A stretch of 64,000 nucleotides of DNA from Paramecium octaurelia (lineage: Eukaryota; Ciliophora; Oligohymenophorea; Peniculida; Parameciidae), in contig CAJJDP010000107.1 in assembly GCA_905182995.1 (NCBI GenBank), positions 268,872 through 332,871 of the forward strand, given 5' to 3'. A model generated the notes under the pieces. That model worked only from the letters and a program-made list of their open reading frames with translations. It was not told the DNA's origin and searched no databases. Below are positions 13,201-26,379 of this stretch, piece by piece (position 1 is the first letter of the stretch; every line of letters starts with the position of its first letter). Made by a program: the position numbers and the translations under genes.

Positions 13201-14051
13201 TATTATTCAATGTCATTATCTTTTTCATTTAACTTAGAGTAAGCTTTTTAAAGTGAATTGCATCGAATTTATTTTTATAATCTTCTCTCTTCATCAATTC
13301 ATTGTAAAACTCTGGTATATTATTTAATCTATTATTTAAACAACTTTATATACTCAATTATTAATGAATCAATTTTGTTAAAGTAAATATCTATCACTTT
13401 AACAGTGGATTTTGATAGTTATATCAAATCTAATTTAGTAAGAAGATTAATCTTTAATTTCAATATTCCTTTTTCAGAGTATGCATTTTTTATGTATTCC
13501 TCTACCTATAATTTACTATTATCCAATTCTGAAAGTCCTACTTTTGATTATGTATTTCCACTAATAACTTACTATTTCTATAATAATAATTTTTATTATT
13601 CACCATCTAAATTATTTTACGATAATTCTTCAAAACTAATTCCAAATAATCTTTTGTTAATCTTTTTCAATATCTCTTTTTCCTTTAATTTCACTTTTTC
13701 GCTCTATTACAAATTCATTAGTTCATCATATTCCATAAATAGCGATCTAAGTCTTATTTTTTAAAAGTTTTCGGTATTCATCTTCTTATACTATTCAAAG
13801 TTTTCTAATTATTTTGAATCCAATCTATATCCGCTTGTATTTAAGATGTTGAGGAAATATTAATAATAATATTAATCAGATCCCTTTATCAGTTTTGTTA
13901 GCCCTTCCTGCTTCGAACTCAAAATAGCTGACTCTAACTAATTGAAATCCAACTCAGAATCATTTGGATTCTAAAAAACCTATATTAACCCACTGTCCAA
14001 ACTCAAATTTACAGATGAGTTTAGTTCCTCAAAAGAATTTTAACTTGACAT
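7261..14051 (-). CDS. Giant conserved ciliate protein, about 2,200 residues
   Basis: Start ATG 14051 (MSSQNSFEELNSS), stop TGA 7261-7263. Three introns can be placed near the 5' end (25, 26 and 24 nt), each restoring frame. The remaining length is not a multiple of three, so at least one more intron exists. The N-terminal 350 residues are Q/K-rich and helical. The rest consists of many beta-rich segments, for example FKGDPVTLYLELKNISN, RGTFIIEFIGNG and FQLLVEIPNGSIPV. The end carries HKDGYTDIRGRFDYASLSSS, a motif I associate with very large uncharacterised eukaryotic proteins that resemble alpha-2-macroglobulin (MG) sandwich repeats. A linker near residue 1400 is charged and Q-rich. No signal peptide or membrane span was seen. 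Function unknown; the MG comparison is inference. Confidence 0.7.
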
Positions 14052-14376
14052 TTATTAAAAATAAATGGATATTTTGCGTTTATAATTTATTTCGATTAGA
14101 AGAAAAATTCAAAGCAAATATCTTTTCTATATATATTATGCATTTAAATAATACATTAATAATTACTTTATTAGAGATTTAATATATAAATAAATGACTA
14201 TTTTTATTCTAAATAAAACAATTTTGAATGTTGTTTAACAGTAGAGATAATAATCTGCTTTAAACTCACTTAAATTCTATGAATAATAAATTCATAAATC
14301 AATTAAATCCATCATCAACCACAGACATAACATAAAATAATTGAATATTTTGAAATATCAATATGCATTTAATTAC
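14052..14376. other. Intergenic spacer
   Basis: AT-rich spacer between two minus-strand genes; upstream region of the giant gene. No supported feature. Confidence 0.5.
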
Positions 14377-16531
14377 TCATTCTTAATACTATCTCAATTG
14401 TAAATCTTTTGTGACATAATCCCATGTTACTAAATAATCACCGTTATCGTTTGCAGCACCAAAAATATAATTTGTCTCAAATTCAATACATTGTTCAACC
14501 ATCAATTAACCACTTTCAAGAACTTTAACTACATTGATGCATGATCCATTTTTATTAATGAGTAATTATTTTTATTTAATGTATTATTAAGGAAAAAAAC
14601 AATTTTAATCAAACCCTCTCTTAATTTTGATTCCTTAACTCTTAGAATATTCTTCACCTTTTTAATCTTTTGAATAAACTTCCATGACATCCTAATTGAT
14701 AGGTTGAAACGTAAACTGGTTATTACTAATGAAACATAAACGATATCCACCAGCAATAGTTTAGATCTTTTGGATTAAATTCCAATTGCTGTTTTACTCT
14801 GAACATTGAAAGACCAAAATGTAAAGGTCAAATCCACAAGAAATCAATTTATTTTGTGAATCATTTAAACTTAGTCCATAAACTGAAGAGTTGTGTTCTT
14901 AAATAGACTAAGAGACTTCCCATTATTGGTCATTTTTCCAAATTATTATCTTCTTATCATCTCCACTTGAGAATATAATGTTCTCATCTTGATTTACTAG
15001 TAAGCAATTTATTTGATAAGTATGACCTTCGAGCTGTTATTAACAAAACCAAAAATTATTTACATTGTATGACCATATCAAGATACACATTACCAGAATG
15101 TCCATATAAGACTTACACCTGTTTTCGAATATAATCTTCAAATACATAGACATTAATCTATTCATTGCAACCTGCCAACATAATTGAACAGTCTTTATTA
15201 AAAGTAATCGCATGACACCAATTTTAATATTTAATTGATTTATTACTCTATAATTCAAATGGTAAATTATTTTATTAATAATTATACGTGAGATTAATTA
15301 TTAATGAAGGATTATTTGTTTCTATAATATTTTAATAACTTTCATTATCAATTTCATCAGGGAAAAGTAAAGTGCTTTGTAATTTTTCCAATTCATTTAT
15401 TCGCAAAGGATTTTATGAAAACTTAATCTTCTTTAACAAAATTATTTCGCACTCTTATAAATGTTCTAAAGTATCTTACACAGTTTTATTTATAAACCTA
15501 TTTTATTACTTGAATTATTTAATCAAAGGATCCTAAATTAATTTACTTTTGTTTGGTTTACTTAAATCTTCTGCAATTTCACAAATTTTTTCTTTAGAAA
15601 GGTGACTCCAATTTTATTACAATAAATAATTTTGAGCCTTTACTTTCTCTAAATATTCGTTAAAATTTTATTTTATAATTCTATTTAATCAAAACAATCA
15701 ATAATTTCATCCACTTTCAATTTTAAATTCTTACAATTATTATTCATATTTTCTTATTTTTCTGTTTGAATCTGTTTCCATTTTCCTTAAACAAACTTTA
15801 TCGATTTGTATTTTGTTGAAGGAAATTCATCAACACATTAAACGCAAGCAATACGTTTCTTTAAAGCTCTCACTTCACTCAAATCGAATAATATTATCTT
15901 TTCCTTTTAGTGTTGCTCACACTCAATTTTAAAATCCTTTAATAATCATTAACTTCTTTACATTGTCATCATCAGAAACTTAAAACTCATTCTTTATTGC
16001 ATCCAAATTTTACAAACTTTGAATGCAATTTGAAATTATATTATTCTCTATCAATGCTTCCAATTTTTGTTTTAAATCTATTTTAAATTCTTCATTATAC
16101 GATAATTTTTAAGTGCCCAATTCCTAAACAAAATTAACAAATTCACCAATATCAATACAGGAAACGGAGTCTATCTTTTCATTAAATTCCTCTTCTTAAT
16201 TTGAAATCATTTATACCCACCTTTCTAATGTATATGAGATTTTTTCAAATTATTAGAGATAAGAGTCCTTTATATTTTATACTTTATCCATTAAATCCTT
16301 TATAACTTGAACATTTTTTTCTTATTGAGTATGTCTTTCTTGCTTCAAATTAGATGTTATCTCTCCAATCTACTCTAATGACTCAGAGATCAAAATGACT
16401 TTTTGTTTCGAAGTTTCAGCCAAACATTTTAAACATAGCTATTTGTTTTCTATTTCCTATTTACTTTAATTCAAAGCAATAATTTCTTATCCTTTATGTA
16501 GTGAACATTATTTTGTGAAATTTTAATTCAT
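14377..16531 (-). CDS. WD40-repeat protein with N-terminal B-box-like motif
   Basis: Start ATG 16531 (MNQNFTKQCSLHKGQEI); stop TGA 14377-14379 after DLQLRQYQE. The N-terminus has a B-box-like zinc motif (CSLH...QLCLKCLAE). A long coiled coil of about 300 residues follows, then WD40 blades near the C-terminus, for example NIIFSSGDDKKIIIWKN and LISCGFDLYILVFQ. This matches a large Paramecium family of paralogues with the same order of parts. Some short introns must be present because the length is not a multiple of three; I did not place them all. Probably a cytoplasmic scaffold; partners unknown. Confidence 0.68.
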
Positions 16532-16950
16532 TATAGAATTACAGATAATTCTATTAATCTTAATATCAATTATTTAATCTCCATTAATAAATAGTCTAAT
16601 TAATAAAAAAAAAATATATATCTAAAAATGAAAATTTTAGTATTATCTAATTTGATTTAGTTGTTTCTTTTTATATAAGATTTTATTACCCATAAAAATT
16701 AATGATTATTGGAGTATTTATAAAATAACACTAAACATTCAATCGAATTGATCACCTCACCTTAAATATTACTCTTTCAATATTAGATCAAAATACACTA
16801 ATGTCGTCCTACCTACTTGTAATTTTCACCTTTCTAATTGACTGTGTATATTTAATAAGAATTGATCAACTAAAAATTTATAGTTATTTATTAATAACAA
16901 AATTATTAATTATTAGAACAAAATACTATTATTTTAATGAATATTATGTG
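16532..16950. other. Intergenic between divergent genes
   Basis: AT-rich spacer that probably holds promoters for the WD40 gene (minus) and the gene starting at 16951 (plus). No defined element recognised. Confidence 0.45.
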
Positions 16951-17857
16951 ATGTGCAAATATCATCCGGATAACCAGGCTATATTTTAGCTTTGGAATGA
17001 TTCTATTTTATAATTTGCTTGTGAACAATATTTTGAAAATTAAAAAAAATAAGAAAATAAACATACTTTAAAGTAGTTATCCATAAGAAAAGCTTTAAAG
17101 GAGCCTGATTATTTTTCGGAGAGTTTAATTTGAGTAAAGAAAACAGATAGTTAATTGTAAAAATAGAAAATGTGCATGTTTCAAAATTATAATAACTAAT
17201 TATCTCTATCGAAACATATATATAGGATATTTAAATTAGTTGAGCAATTTAGTTGATAGATATAAGAAAATCATTATTGATGTCATCTAGAAAAAAGAAA
17301 ATCTAAGAAATGATTTAGAGAAGGTTATATTTTATTACTATTATCTAGGTATCATTTTATTAATAATTTAAAGAGATATTTAAGGTATAGATAGTTAATA
17401 ATGCATTACTGATGATGCCATCATTTAAATTGAAGACAATATCAAATATCTATTCTAAGAGATTAATAAAAATTAAAATTCTTTTAATCAAGAGAAATTG
17501 AAATAGTGCCTGATTCCAAAATTTGATAAGCCAACTATTTTACCATAATACCAAATTTTGAAAGATAAACTGTAGATACTCAAGGATAATATGGCTTCTC
17601 TATTAATGTAAAAGCCGGTGGATTAGAATTAGGATCCAAAAAATTATAAAAGAGATTTAAAATTTTCAAACATTTATAAGCAATCAAAAATTTAAGTTTC
17701 TTTGGATGGAAAGGTGGCTTTTGCAAAAGAGGATGTTTGTTAAGTATTTTTATGTGAGTAAGCCGTACCAAATAATAGATAAATTAGTATTCACATCATG
17801 ATAAAGAAATAAACGGTTAATTAAAAGGATTTCATCAGAATAAGGAGATATTATTGA
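16951..17857 (+). CDS. B-box/coiled-coil protein, possibly truncated WD40-family paralogue
   Basis: ATG 16951 gives MCKYHPDNQAIFQLWNDS, a B-box-like start with later Cys residues (FACEQYF). A 28-nt intron near 17130 removes an in-frame TGA. The frame then runs through a coiled coil to SLDGKVAFAKEDVCQVFLCE, a segment found just before the C-terminal domain in this Paramecium family. It stops at TGA 17855-17857, soon after this segment. Spliced length is about 292 residues. The short C-terminus suggests truncation. It is divergent from, and structurally like the N-terminal half of, the gene at 14377-16531. Confidence 0.5.
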
Positions 17858-17892
17858 AATATGAGTTGATATGATAGAAAAAACTATTAGAT

Positions 17893-18773
17893 GGACAAAT
17901 AATCGAACTAAAAAATCTTTTGTATCTTATTGATATGTAGATTTAGAAATTATAAATCCAAACAAATATTCCATTATATCCATGTATTAGAATTGCTAAA
18001 TCATAAGATTAAATATTTGAAGATTGAATGTATATCAAAATTAAAAAATAACAGATGAACTCATATCGATTCAATTGGAGAATCATAAGAATATATTTTG
18101 GATATTCATTAAAAATATTATTTCTTTAATCAACAAAATAATATATAAATATCAACAAAATATAAAGAATCTTGAAAAATTTTGATTATCTTTTTCTCTT
18201 CGATATTCTGTATCCAAATCAATAATAATCGAATTTTCCAATGAAAATTATGTTACTATTCCAATTAATTATCCTAAACCATTCGAAGACTTATTATTAA
18301 AGGTTTGTCCTTTGTTCCTAAACAATAAATTACTTCAATAATTAGGAGATCTCAAAGACATTGATATTTAACATAATGGTCAAACTATTTTGTTTTTCAG
18401 GGAATTTACAAGTGAGTTGAAATCTAAAATAGAAAACATTTTATACACTTTTTGTTATGAGAATTGTTCTAACAATTCTAATAAGAATCTTATTTTTATG
18501 TAGTTTCTAAAGTTTTTTTGTTTTTAATTACAAGGAAGAATTATTGTAGTAGTCATTTTACATCCAAATATAATCTCGAATAGTTAAGAGCACTTATTAT
18601 TTAAATTGGTCTATCATCTTATTATATGGGCTTCTTTTTTTAGAAATTACAAATTATATAATATAAAGAATAAAATTAGGAATTTTTTATACTAATCAAG
18701 AATTCGCACAATCTTTAAATTGAGTAAAGTGGATCCAACGCAATTGAGTTTACAAAGTACAGTCTGCAAATGA
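17893..18773 (+). pseudogene. Broken coding region
   Basis: Open ciliate-code stretches in changing frames. One starts MDKQSNQKIFCILL, uses a plausible 25-nt intron near 18025, and stops at TGA 18183-18185. A second begins just after it (EFSNENYVTIPINYPKPFED) and stays open to TGA 18771-18773. It has no ATG at its start, and no AG acceptor lies between the TGA and its first convincing codons. This suggests a frameshift or a decayed gene, perhaps the lost 3' part of the gene at 16951. Confidence 0.35.
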
Positions 18774-18866
18774 TGGGTAATTGAATCATTAATAAATATA
18801 AAAATTGACTACAAAAAGTATTAGGAATAATATTAATGAATACTCTAATATATTATTTATCAGCTA

Positions 18867-19512
18867 TCAGCAGCATCCTGTAGATGACTTGTTTTTCTAT
18901 TTTTAATCCAAAACACTTTCTGTATTTGCAGATAATTATTTACTTTAGAGACCCTTGTCTGGTTAATTACAGCAATTTTTCATTAATTCAAGTGCCATAT
19001 AATCAAAGCATTTAATAATATTTTCATTAGTATATGCAGATACAATAAAGTAATTAGCATTAATTTACTTGGCTAATTCTGATATTTCTTCTTCTTTGAC
19101 TACCAATTTATCAGTTAAATCACATTTATTTGCTAAAATAACTTTCTTAACATCATCTCCTCCGTGATTTCTCAATTATTTTGCCCAAAATTTGATATTG
19201 TCAAATGTTTATTGTACCGTCATATCAAAAACAAGAAATGCTCCTTTGGTTTCTCTGTAGAATTATAGTGTAATAGTTCTATATTTTTCTTGTCCTGCCT
19301 AAAGTTATTAACAATTTAGTTACAGTATCCCATAATTTGAGGGTTATTTCTTTATCATGAATTTTTAGTTTCAAAGTATTCATTTATCCCATCTATGTAT
19401 GAGTAGTATGAAATGAGAACTTTTCATAAATTCTTTTGTTCAATATTGATGTCTTGCCTACTCCAGAATCTCCAATTAACACTACTTTGCATAATAATTA
19501 TGGAGAATCCAT
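18867..19512 (-). CDS. Rab-family small GTPase
   Basis: 206 residues with one 25-nt intron (19299-19323). G1/P-loop GDSGVGKTS; G3 is WDT joined across the intron to AGQEKYR; G4 is NKCD in place of NKxD with the same spacing; G5 is SAY. It ends in TGCC, a double-cysteine geranylgeranylation signal, so it should attach to membranes and act in vesicle traffic. Switch I is unusual: where most Rabs have TIGVEF it reads THTQMGQMNTLKL, so effector binding may differ. The stop is the TGA right after the CC (18867-18869). The neighbouring ankyrin gene is on the same strand, 47 bases upstream. Confidence 0.9.
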
Positions 19513-19559
19513 GTAAATAATAATAATATTTAAAATATTAAATCAATTATTTTCTAGTT

Positions 19560-20448
19560 TCAACCTACAGATACTTAGTCAATATGAATATTGGAATGCT
19601 CTTAGTCCTAACTTTTTGATGATTTGATTTCTTACGGAATATTTTATTATAAATTCTATCCTTCATCTCCCTAATTCATTCTCTATGAAGGCTAAACAGA
19701 CAATCCATTCAATTATTATCTCACTTTTCCCCAGAAACGATTTTATGGTTGTAAATTATCTGGCAATTCATTTCTTTCAACCAAAGGTGGTTCCTTGAAA
19801 TCAATTTGTCTAACTATTAATTATTTCCAACTTTCTCTTGGATCAACAACTGGATCGATTAACCTTTTTTTTTCAGGCTTTTTAAAAATATTTGGCAATT
19901 GTTAATAGGGAACTTTTTGTCTCAAGTTGGATAACATCACTTCGTAATTAACATAACGATAATCCCTGTCTTTTGCAAACTAATAATAATCAAAATATTC
20001 TAAAGTTTCTTAAAAAAATTCAAATAAAAACAAGGCTGGTCTATAATTACCGTGAACTATAGCATAATCTAATGCAGTATATCCTTCATTTGATTTTATT
20101 GCAATTTTTGCTCCATATTCAACTAAATTTGAAACCAAATAAGCATTGTCTCTTCTACAGGCCCACATTAACGGAGTTATACTTGAAGATCCCCCATTGT
20201 CAACGTCAGCCCCATTCTATTATTGTAAAAATCTATTACTTTGATCAATATATCAACTAAATAGATATCATTTCTCCAAACTGCTCTTGCTAAAGGAGTA
20301 GATTAAATATCTTAACTTAAATCTTACGACAAAATTTGTGGACATTTCTATTCAAGACATTAAATACTTCAATTATTTCAACAATTTTGTCATATCGTTG
20401 TTTTTCTATAGCACTTAGCATAATTTTATTTACATTAGTGTTTCCCAT
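19560..20448 (-). CDS. Ankyrin-repeat protein
   Basis: 281 residues from ATG 20448 (MGNTNVNKIMLSAIEKQR) to TGA 19560-19562. Introns are 20348-20367 (20 nt, at the lower size limit for Paramecium) and 20217-20239 (23 nt). Spliced repeats read STPLARAVWRNDIYLVDILI, then NGADVDNG, then SITPLMWACRRDNAYLVSNL, then VEYGAKIAIKSNEGYTALDY: three typical 33-residue ankyrin units. A Gln/Pro/Lys-rich C-terminal tail of about 120 residues without repeats follows. Likely a protein-binding adaptor. It may share an expression unit with the downstream Rab gene, but the sequence does not prove this. Confidence 0.85.
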
Positions 20449-21026
20449 TAAAATTAATATTAAATTTGTAAATGTTAATTTAAAAATTTATAGCTCTTAA
20501 ATATGTTTCAAATAATCAATACTTAAGGATTATTATTTTACAACCTTATCAGACATTAAATCCCTCAAAACTCAATAGTTTTAATTTTAATTAAGGATTT
20601 ATTATTTTTCTATTTAATTAAAACAATTTTACAATAATTAGAAATCAATCAACTAATTATAAATTAAATTGTTTTTAGTTTTAATTAATATAATACATAA
20701 TATTCATAATTTAATCTTTTAACATTCTAGTTATATCCTAAGAAATTGTTATAAAGAAACTTCTAAAGTCTTGAGATCCAGAGATTCAAGGAAATAATCG
20801 ATTCTAACATTAAAACTAAAACTTGTTTTATAGTAAATGATTATTCATTAGCATCGAATATTATTATTTATAAAATCTCATGCTTTTTACTTAAATTATT
20901 TGTTCAAAATATAAGTTATGTGGGTAATCTAAGTGTCATCTACATTTATTAAGTAATCCTTCTGTATTAAATCATCTTTAATATATTACATAATAAATTC
21001 TGGATATCATTTCGATAATTAATTTA
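20449..21026. other. Intergenic between divergent genes
   Basis: Very AT-rich spacer between the ankyrin gene (minus) and the large membrane protein (plus). No gene, RNA or clear regulatory motif recognised. Confidence 0.5.
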
Positions 21027-24000
21027 ATGAAGTTTTAACATTTTTGGCTTTTAATAGCTATCTTAAAAGAATGTTTATGTAATATTACAATTTCTTAAAC
21101 TCAGAAATTTAACTACCCTTTGGAAATTCGAAATTCTAATACAATATTTTTGAGAGATTATACTTTAGAGATAGTTGAAGCCCCATTTTACTCATTATTA
21201 AGTTCAAGCGAATTCAACCTAAAAATTGATTAAGCAATCTCTCAAATTCGTAAAATGAGTTCAAGTACTATTAACGATTCATCTATACGAATTGGGAGTA
21301 ATTATGTTGCTCTTTTCGGAGATAATTCAAATAATTTTTGGGTTTTAACTTATGATGAAAAGCTTTACTAGGGACTTGTAAAAAGTAATGGAGAAATACA
21401 AATGACTTTTTTAGATATCACGATTTAAAAATGTAATATATATTTTTGTATAGTTTGTAGATTTTTTCTAAATTAATTTAATCACAAATGAGTTTGGAAT
21501 GCTTAGTAGCTTTTAGGAAGGTGAGCTTTTCTTCTCATTGTTAAATTCCACAAGCCTTGAATGCACAGATATTGTCTTAAATTATCCAATAAAATCCGAA
21601 ATATATAATCCTATTGTTTAGATCTTAACAGTAAACCCTGAAAATTTTACTTTTTGTTTGACATATACAACAGAAAAGGATGCTCATATAGTTTACTTTA
21701 CTTATAACTAAAATGATATAGAATTATTATCTGAGTAAATATTTTAAGGCAACTATTAAAATGCTGTCTTATCTAGTAATTCCAATTTCCTTTTTCTAAT
21801 AAGCAAAGAGCGTGTAGATTTGGTCGATTTAAATAATAATACAGGCATTCAAGAAATTATAAATATAAATATTTAAAGTCAAGATGATCTCTAAGCGATT
21901 TCATATTTTACAAATTACCAAATAAGCAATAACTTGTTTCACATTGTATTTCTACAATAATAAAAACTTACATCCTTTTTTATTGATGTTAACTACATAA
22001 ACCAATAAGTCTAATCAATTTCATATTTTATAAATGAGTATACTTAAATTATTAATTTGAAATTAACTCTGGATAATATTTTCATTATTACTGACTCCTT
22101 CATAATAGGCTTGCAGTTAAAAGACTCCATTAAGGCTACATGTTACTAATAGCTGAATGAAGGGACATTTGCATTTTTTTACTTATTGAGGAATATTATA
22201 GTTGTCTAAGACTCAGTTGATAATTAAATCGTAATTTCTACTTATTTAATTAATGACCCTTAGATATTTATTTCCTAAAAATTAACATAATAAATAGATG
22301 CATTGGTTATGCCTGTAAAACTGGATATATTGGTAGTTTCTCAGGTAAATTAAAAACTAATTCAATATGCTTTTTAAATCTAATTGATATAATTAGATGT
22401 CATAGAAAATTAAATGCCTATCTAATTTCATCAATATATTGACGAAATGGTACTCAAATTTCCAGAAGTAATGATTAAAGATAGGAGCTAAACATTTTTA
22501 GGTCCAAATTTAACATTATCTATTTTGTCGAACAATTCTGATTATCTTTTGGCAAGTGTTGAAGGAACTATGTTTGGAGAATATAACATATATACCGCAA
22601 TTTATTCAATAGCATGTTCATTTTCAAGTTAGGAATAACTTTATTGTACATAATATAAGAATGATACAATAATTCTTACGATTGATAACGCAGCTATTTC
22701 GTTAGCAAAGTACCCTATTAGAGCTACAGAAAAGTTGGTGAAATGTTCTTGTATGAAAACTGTATCAAATTTGAATGTTCTTATGCAATTTGATTAATCT
22801 ATAATTATACAATAGTTTAACTATTCACTACACCCAAAAGAATTGTTGACCATTCCGTTTTTAATTAAGGTTGTTGATGCTGCTATTTTAAAAGATGTGT
22901 TGTTTACAACTACTATAGATGGTATACTAACAGCCACAGATATTTCAGAATAATAAGTATTATTTACGATTCCAAATAACAATTTCAATGAGATTTATGT
23001 AAATTCAATTGATTTCCCTCATTTTTTATTTGTTAATAATGTAGTTGAACTAACAATTATAGCTTACAATGGAAAATAGTCTTATGAATTCATTAATTAC
23101 ATCCCATACCCAATTTAAAATTACACCAGTAATGCAATTGGTATTTTAAATAATGGAATCTACCTTGCCTTTAGTAATGACGATAAGAGTTTCATCTATT
23201 TCTATTAAAAAATAAATATATGGCTTTAAACGAATAATCAAAATTATTTTGATGTCTACATTGAACAATTTAAAATATAAAAAAATCCTAAAATCCTGAG
23301 TACATACACTACAAATAACTTCTACTTGATATTTTAGAAAGGCTAATATACCTAATTAGCTTAATTTTCTGGAACTGGAACATCCTATACAGCATTGAGG
23401 ACTTCTAAACAAATAAGGGTACCTAATCTGCACTTCACCTAAATGAGCGCTATATTTTAGTAAGAAAGAAATTATGAAGTTCAAATAGTATATTTATTCA
23501 CAAATTCAGCATAATCATATAATCATCCATATTTATCATATGATTTTATGTTAACAACTCGTTATAATGAAGCTGATTATATTGGACAATGTGATTTAAA
23601 ATATAAGGCTCATAATTAAAATTTCACTTCATACTACCATCAGAAGGTTTCAATAATTTATGAAAACTATTTATTATTACCTAAAAATTCCAATAATAAG
23701 TAGGCTTACTTCATTTAAGATTAAGGGAATGTAAATATAAATCCCAGAACCCTTTTTTATGGAAACATTTAAAATTATAAAGTTGATTGTGATGTATGTA
23801 ATTCTATTAAAATTACTTAACCAATCGATTTTAGTAATTCTTATTCTCTTAACATTTCTGTCGAAAATGTCTTGAATTAGGATGGTTTAATTTATTTAAC
23901 AGATGATTAATACAGTTTATATCTATTTTATCCTGAAACCAACGAATTAACTATGATATACGATTTTTCATAACACGTCTAGATATATTGCTCAGCCCTT

Positions 24001-25320
24001 TTTATTGAGATGATAACTTCATTTCCCGTGCAAATTTGTAGTTAGAGTTCAATAATTACTATATATGCTTATAACACAACTTCAAATTAATTGATATCGC
24101 ATATTTTGAATGAAGTGTGTTGCTATGCAGAGTCAAGTTATAAAAATGGCATCCTAACAATATTTAATTTTGGAAGCTTCCAAGGCTTCGATTTCTTTGC
24201 ATTTTATTTTTGGATTTCGGAGAACAAAATTCATCTTAATTAAGCTTTCAAAGAGGCAGGAGTATGCCATTATTGCTTTGCAAACCCTCTTTACTTGAGC
24301 ATGTCTGAAAACTTTACTACTCAACCTTGCTAAATATTTGGACTTATAACAACATAAAGTAATGGTTAAGGCGATAATGAAATTTTTCTATTAAAAAATT
24401 GCATCCCTTCATCAATAAGTGAAAATTTTGGGTTTGCGCCCAACGACACTACTCCATCTGGGAATATTTATTTTTAACAATCTACTTGGCGTTTAGTTGA
24501 ATCAGATGCTGTGAGGTATTCATTTTACTATATTACTAATTAATTTGGATCCTCCTCACAGTAAATTTCTGACAACATACTTAAAGCAGAGTTTTTGGTA
24601 ACATATTTCTACGTTGTTGAATTGTATTCTCTTTTATTTAATGAAGAGACTGGAACACTACTTAGTTTTGTCTTAGATCAAAGTTTCTTCTTAGATTATA
24701 ACAAAACTGTATCAATATATTCAGTAAGATAGGGATCAAATGGATTATTAATGATCGAAAGCTTTTAAGAAGATGAAATATTTACTCCTTAAATTTACAC
24801 GTATGATAAATAAAAATTAGAATTGAAATAAAATAACAAACAAATAAACCGAATGATAGGATTCGAAATTATAAATGCTAAACCTTCCAAAAAGTAATCT
24901 AAATTATCTGGCAATTATTATGCCTTTAAAATGAAAAATACTTCATAATTATATTATGTTTAAAATTATCTAACCCTCTCTATTGATTTAATTGGCATTT
25001 AAAATGCATCCATTGAAATCACAGGTTAGAACATATAAAATTCAGTCACACAATCTATATTTATTTAGAATCTAAATTATAATAATCATAATAATGATAC
25101 AAATATAAATAATAATACAAATGATACACCTGATACACCTGATGATCAAAATTCAACAAACTCAGACAAGGACAAAACTTCGCAACATATAACAATAATT
25201 ATACTTTATTGCTTTATGATTGTTTTTTTATTTATTGTTTTACTTGCGCCTAGATGTTGCTTTAAATTAAATAGAGTCTAAAAGAACACATCTTTTAATT
25301 TTGAACTAACCCAAAAGTGA
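21027..25320 (+). CDS. Large secreted/surface protein with C-terminal membrane anchor
   Basis: 1,421 residues with one 28-nt intron (21433-21460). ATG 21027 gives a signal peptide (MKFQHFWLLIAILKECLC), which decides the start. The ectodomain is long, beta-rich and full of Asn/Ser sequons, with scattered Cys (for example KVDCDVCNS and VCHYCFANP). It ends in an Asn/Thr/Asp-rich stalk (NDTPDTPDD), then one membrane span (IIILYCFMIVFLFIVLLAP) and a short basic tail. The plan is that of a type I membrane protein facing the medium or an organelle lumen. No named domain recognised; repeated blade-like segments may form a beta-propeller, but that is inference. The gene at 27352 shares the same architecture. 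Confidence 0.75.
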
Positions 25321-25649
25321 ATTTTGTATTAAATATAATTATGTTACAAAAATAATGAGATTTATAACATATTTTTAAGTTTGCAAATCAAAGTGATCAA
25401 TATTATTAAAATCTTTAAAATTAAGGTTTGTGTCTTCTAACCTTACAAAAAATTTGAAAACAACGATAATTCTCAAATCAAAAAATTGATGAAATTTTTC
25501 TGAAAATTTCTTTAAAAATTTTTTTTCAGTCTTTCTTTGTTGTATCACATTTCCGCAAAAAAAAATTACCAATTTAATTTGTAGTAATAATCTATAAAGC
25601 CATTTTGATCTATATTTTAATATAAATAAATTATTTATTTAATTACAGG
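25321..25649. other. Intergenic
   Basis: 3' flank of the membrane-protein gene; AT-rich with long A and T runs. No supported feature. Confidence 0.4.
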
Positions 25650-26103
25650 TTTTTAAAGATTTCTGCACTTAGAATTGTTTTAAAGATCAAAAATATTAGT
25701 GTGCTCTAGAAGCCAAGATAAGCTATATTCAGTTTTGGAATATTAATCAAAGTCAAATGTCAAAGTAATAGGTATTTTACATTATATATTAAATTTCATT
25801 CTGTTGTAGTAATTAACAAGGATGTCTGATTACCCTTGAAAAATTATAAGCTAACTTCTAGAAAAATTCAGAAACTTCAAGTATAAATGCTATGAGAATT
25901 AAAACTTTTAAGAAAGATTTATTAATAATCAAACAAAAAACGCTGGAATATTATTTTAAACTTTTTTATACAATTTACAATCGAGTGCTGTTTTATCAGA
26001 ATAATTAAATGAATCTTTTATTAAAATACAAAATTCAGAATAATTTTGAAATAAAGAATAAGTTTATTGTATTAAATCACATGCTTAGAACTTTTCCTAT
26101 TTG
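25650..26103 (+). pseudogene. Fragment of a cysteine-containing Paramecium family
   Basis: One frame stays open for about 150 ciliate codons. It begins near KDFCTQNCFKDQKYQC, which looks like the zinc-motif N-terminus of the B-box/WD40 family, and continues as a lysine-rich helical stretch to TGA at about 26101. No ATG lies in a sensible position at the 5' end. Together with the next entry it looks like a decayed WD40-family gene, though a chance ORF is possible. Confidence 0.35.
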
Positions 26104-26379
26104 ATGATTTCAAAAATTATTAATTTAACAAAAAATTAATGAATATTTTGACAGTAAATTTCTATGAGGGAATTCCATATCCATATCCATTAAGTTGAAT
26201 AATAATTTCTTGAATTATTATATTCTTTTTTGTATTAGACTTTCAAAAAATTAATTAAAAGATATTTATAACAAAAAATCAACAAAAAAAGGATTAAAAT
26301 ATTAAAACTTATCAATATTTCTTCTTTGGTACAACATTTGATATCGAATGCAGTAAAATTCAGAAATAAATCAAGTAAA

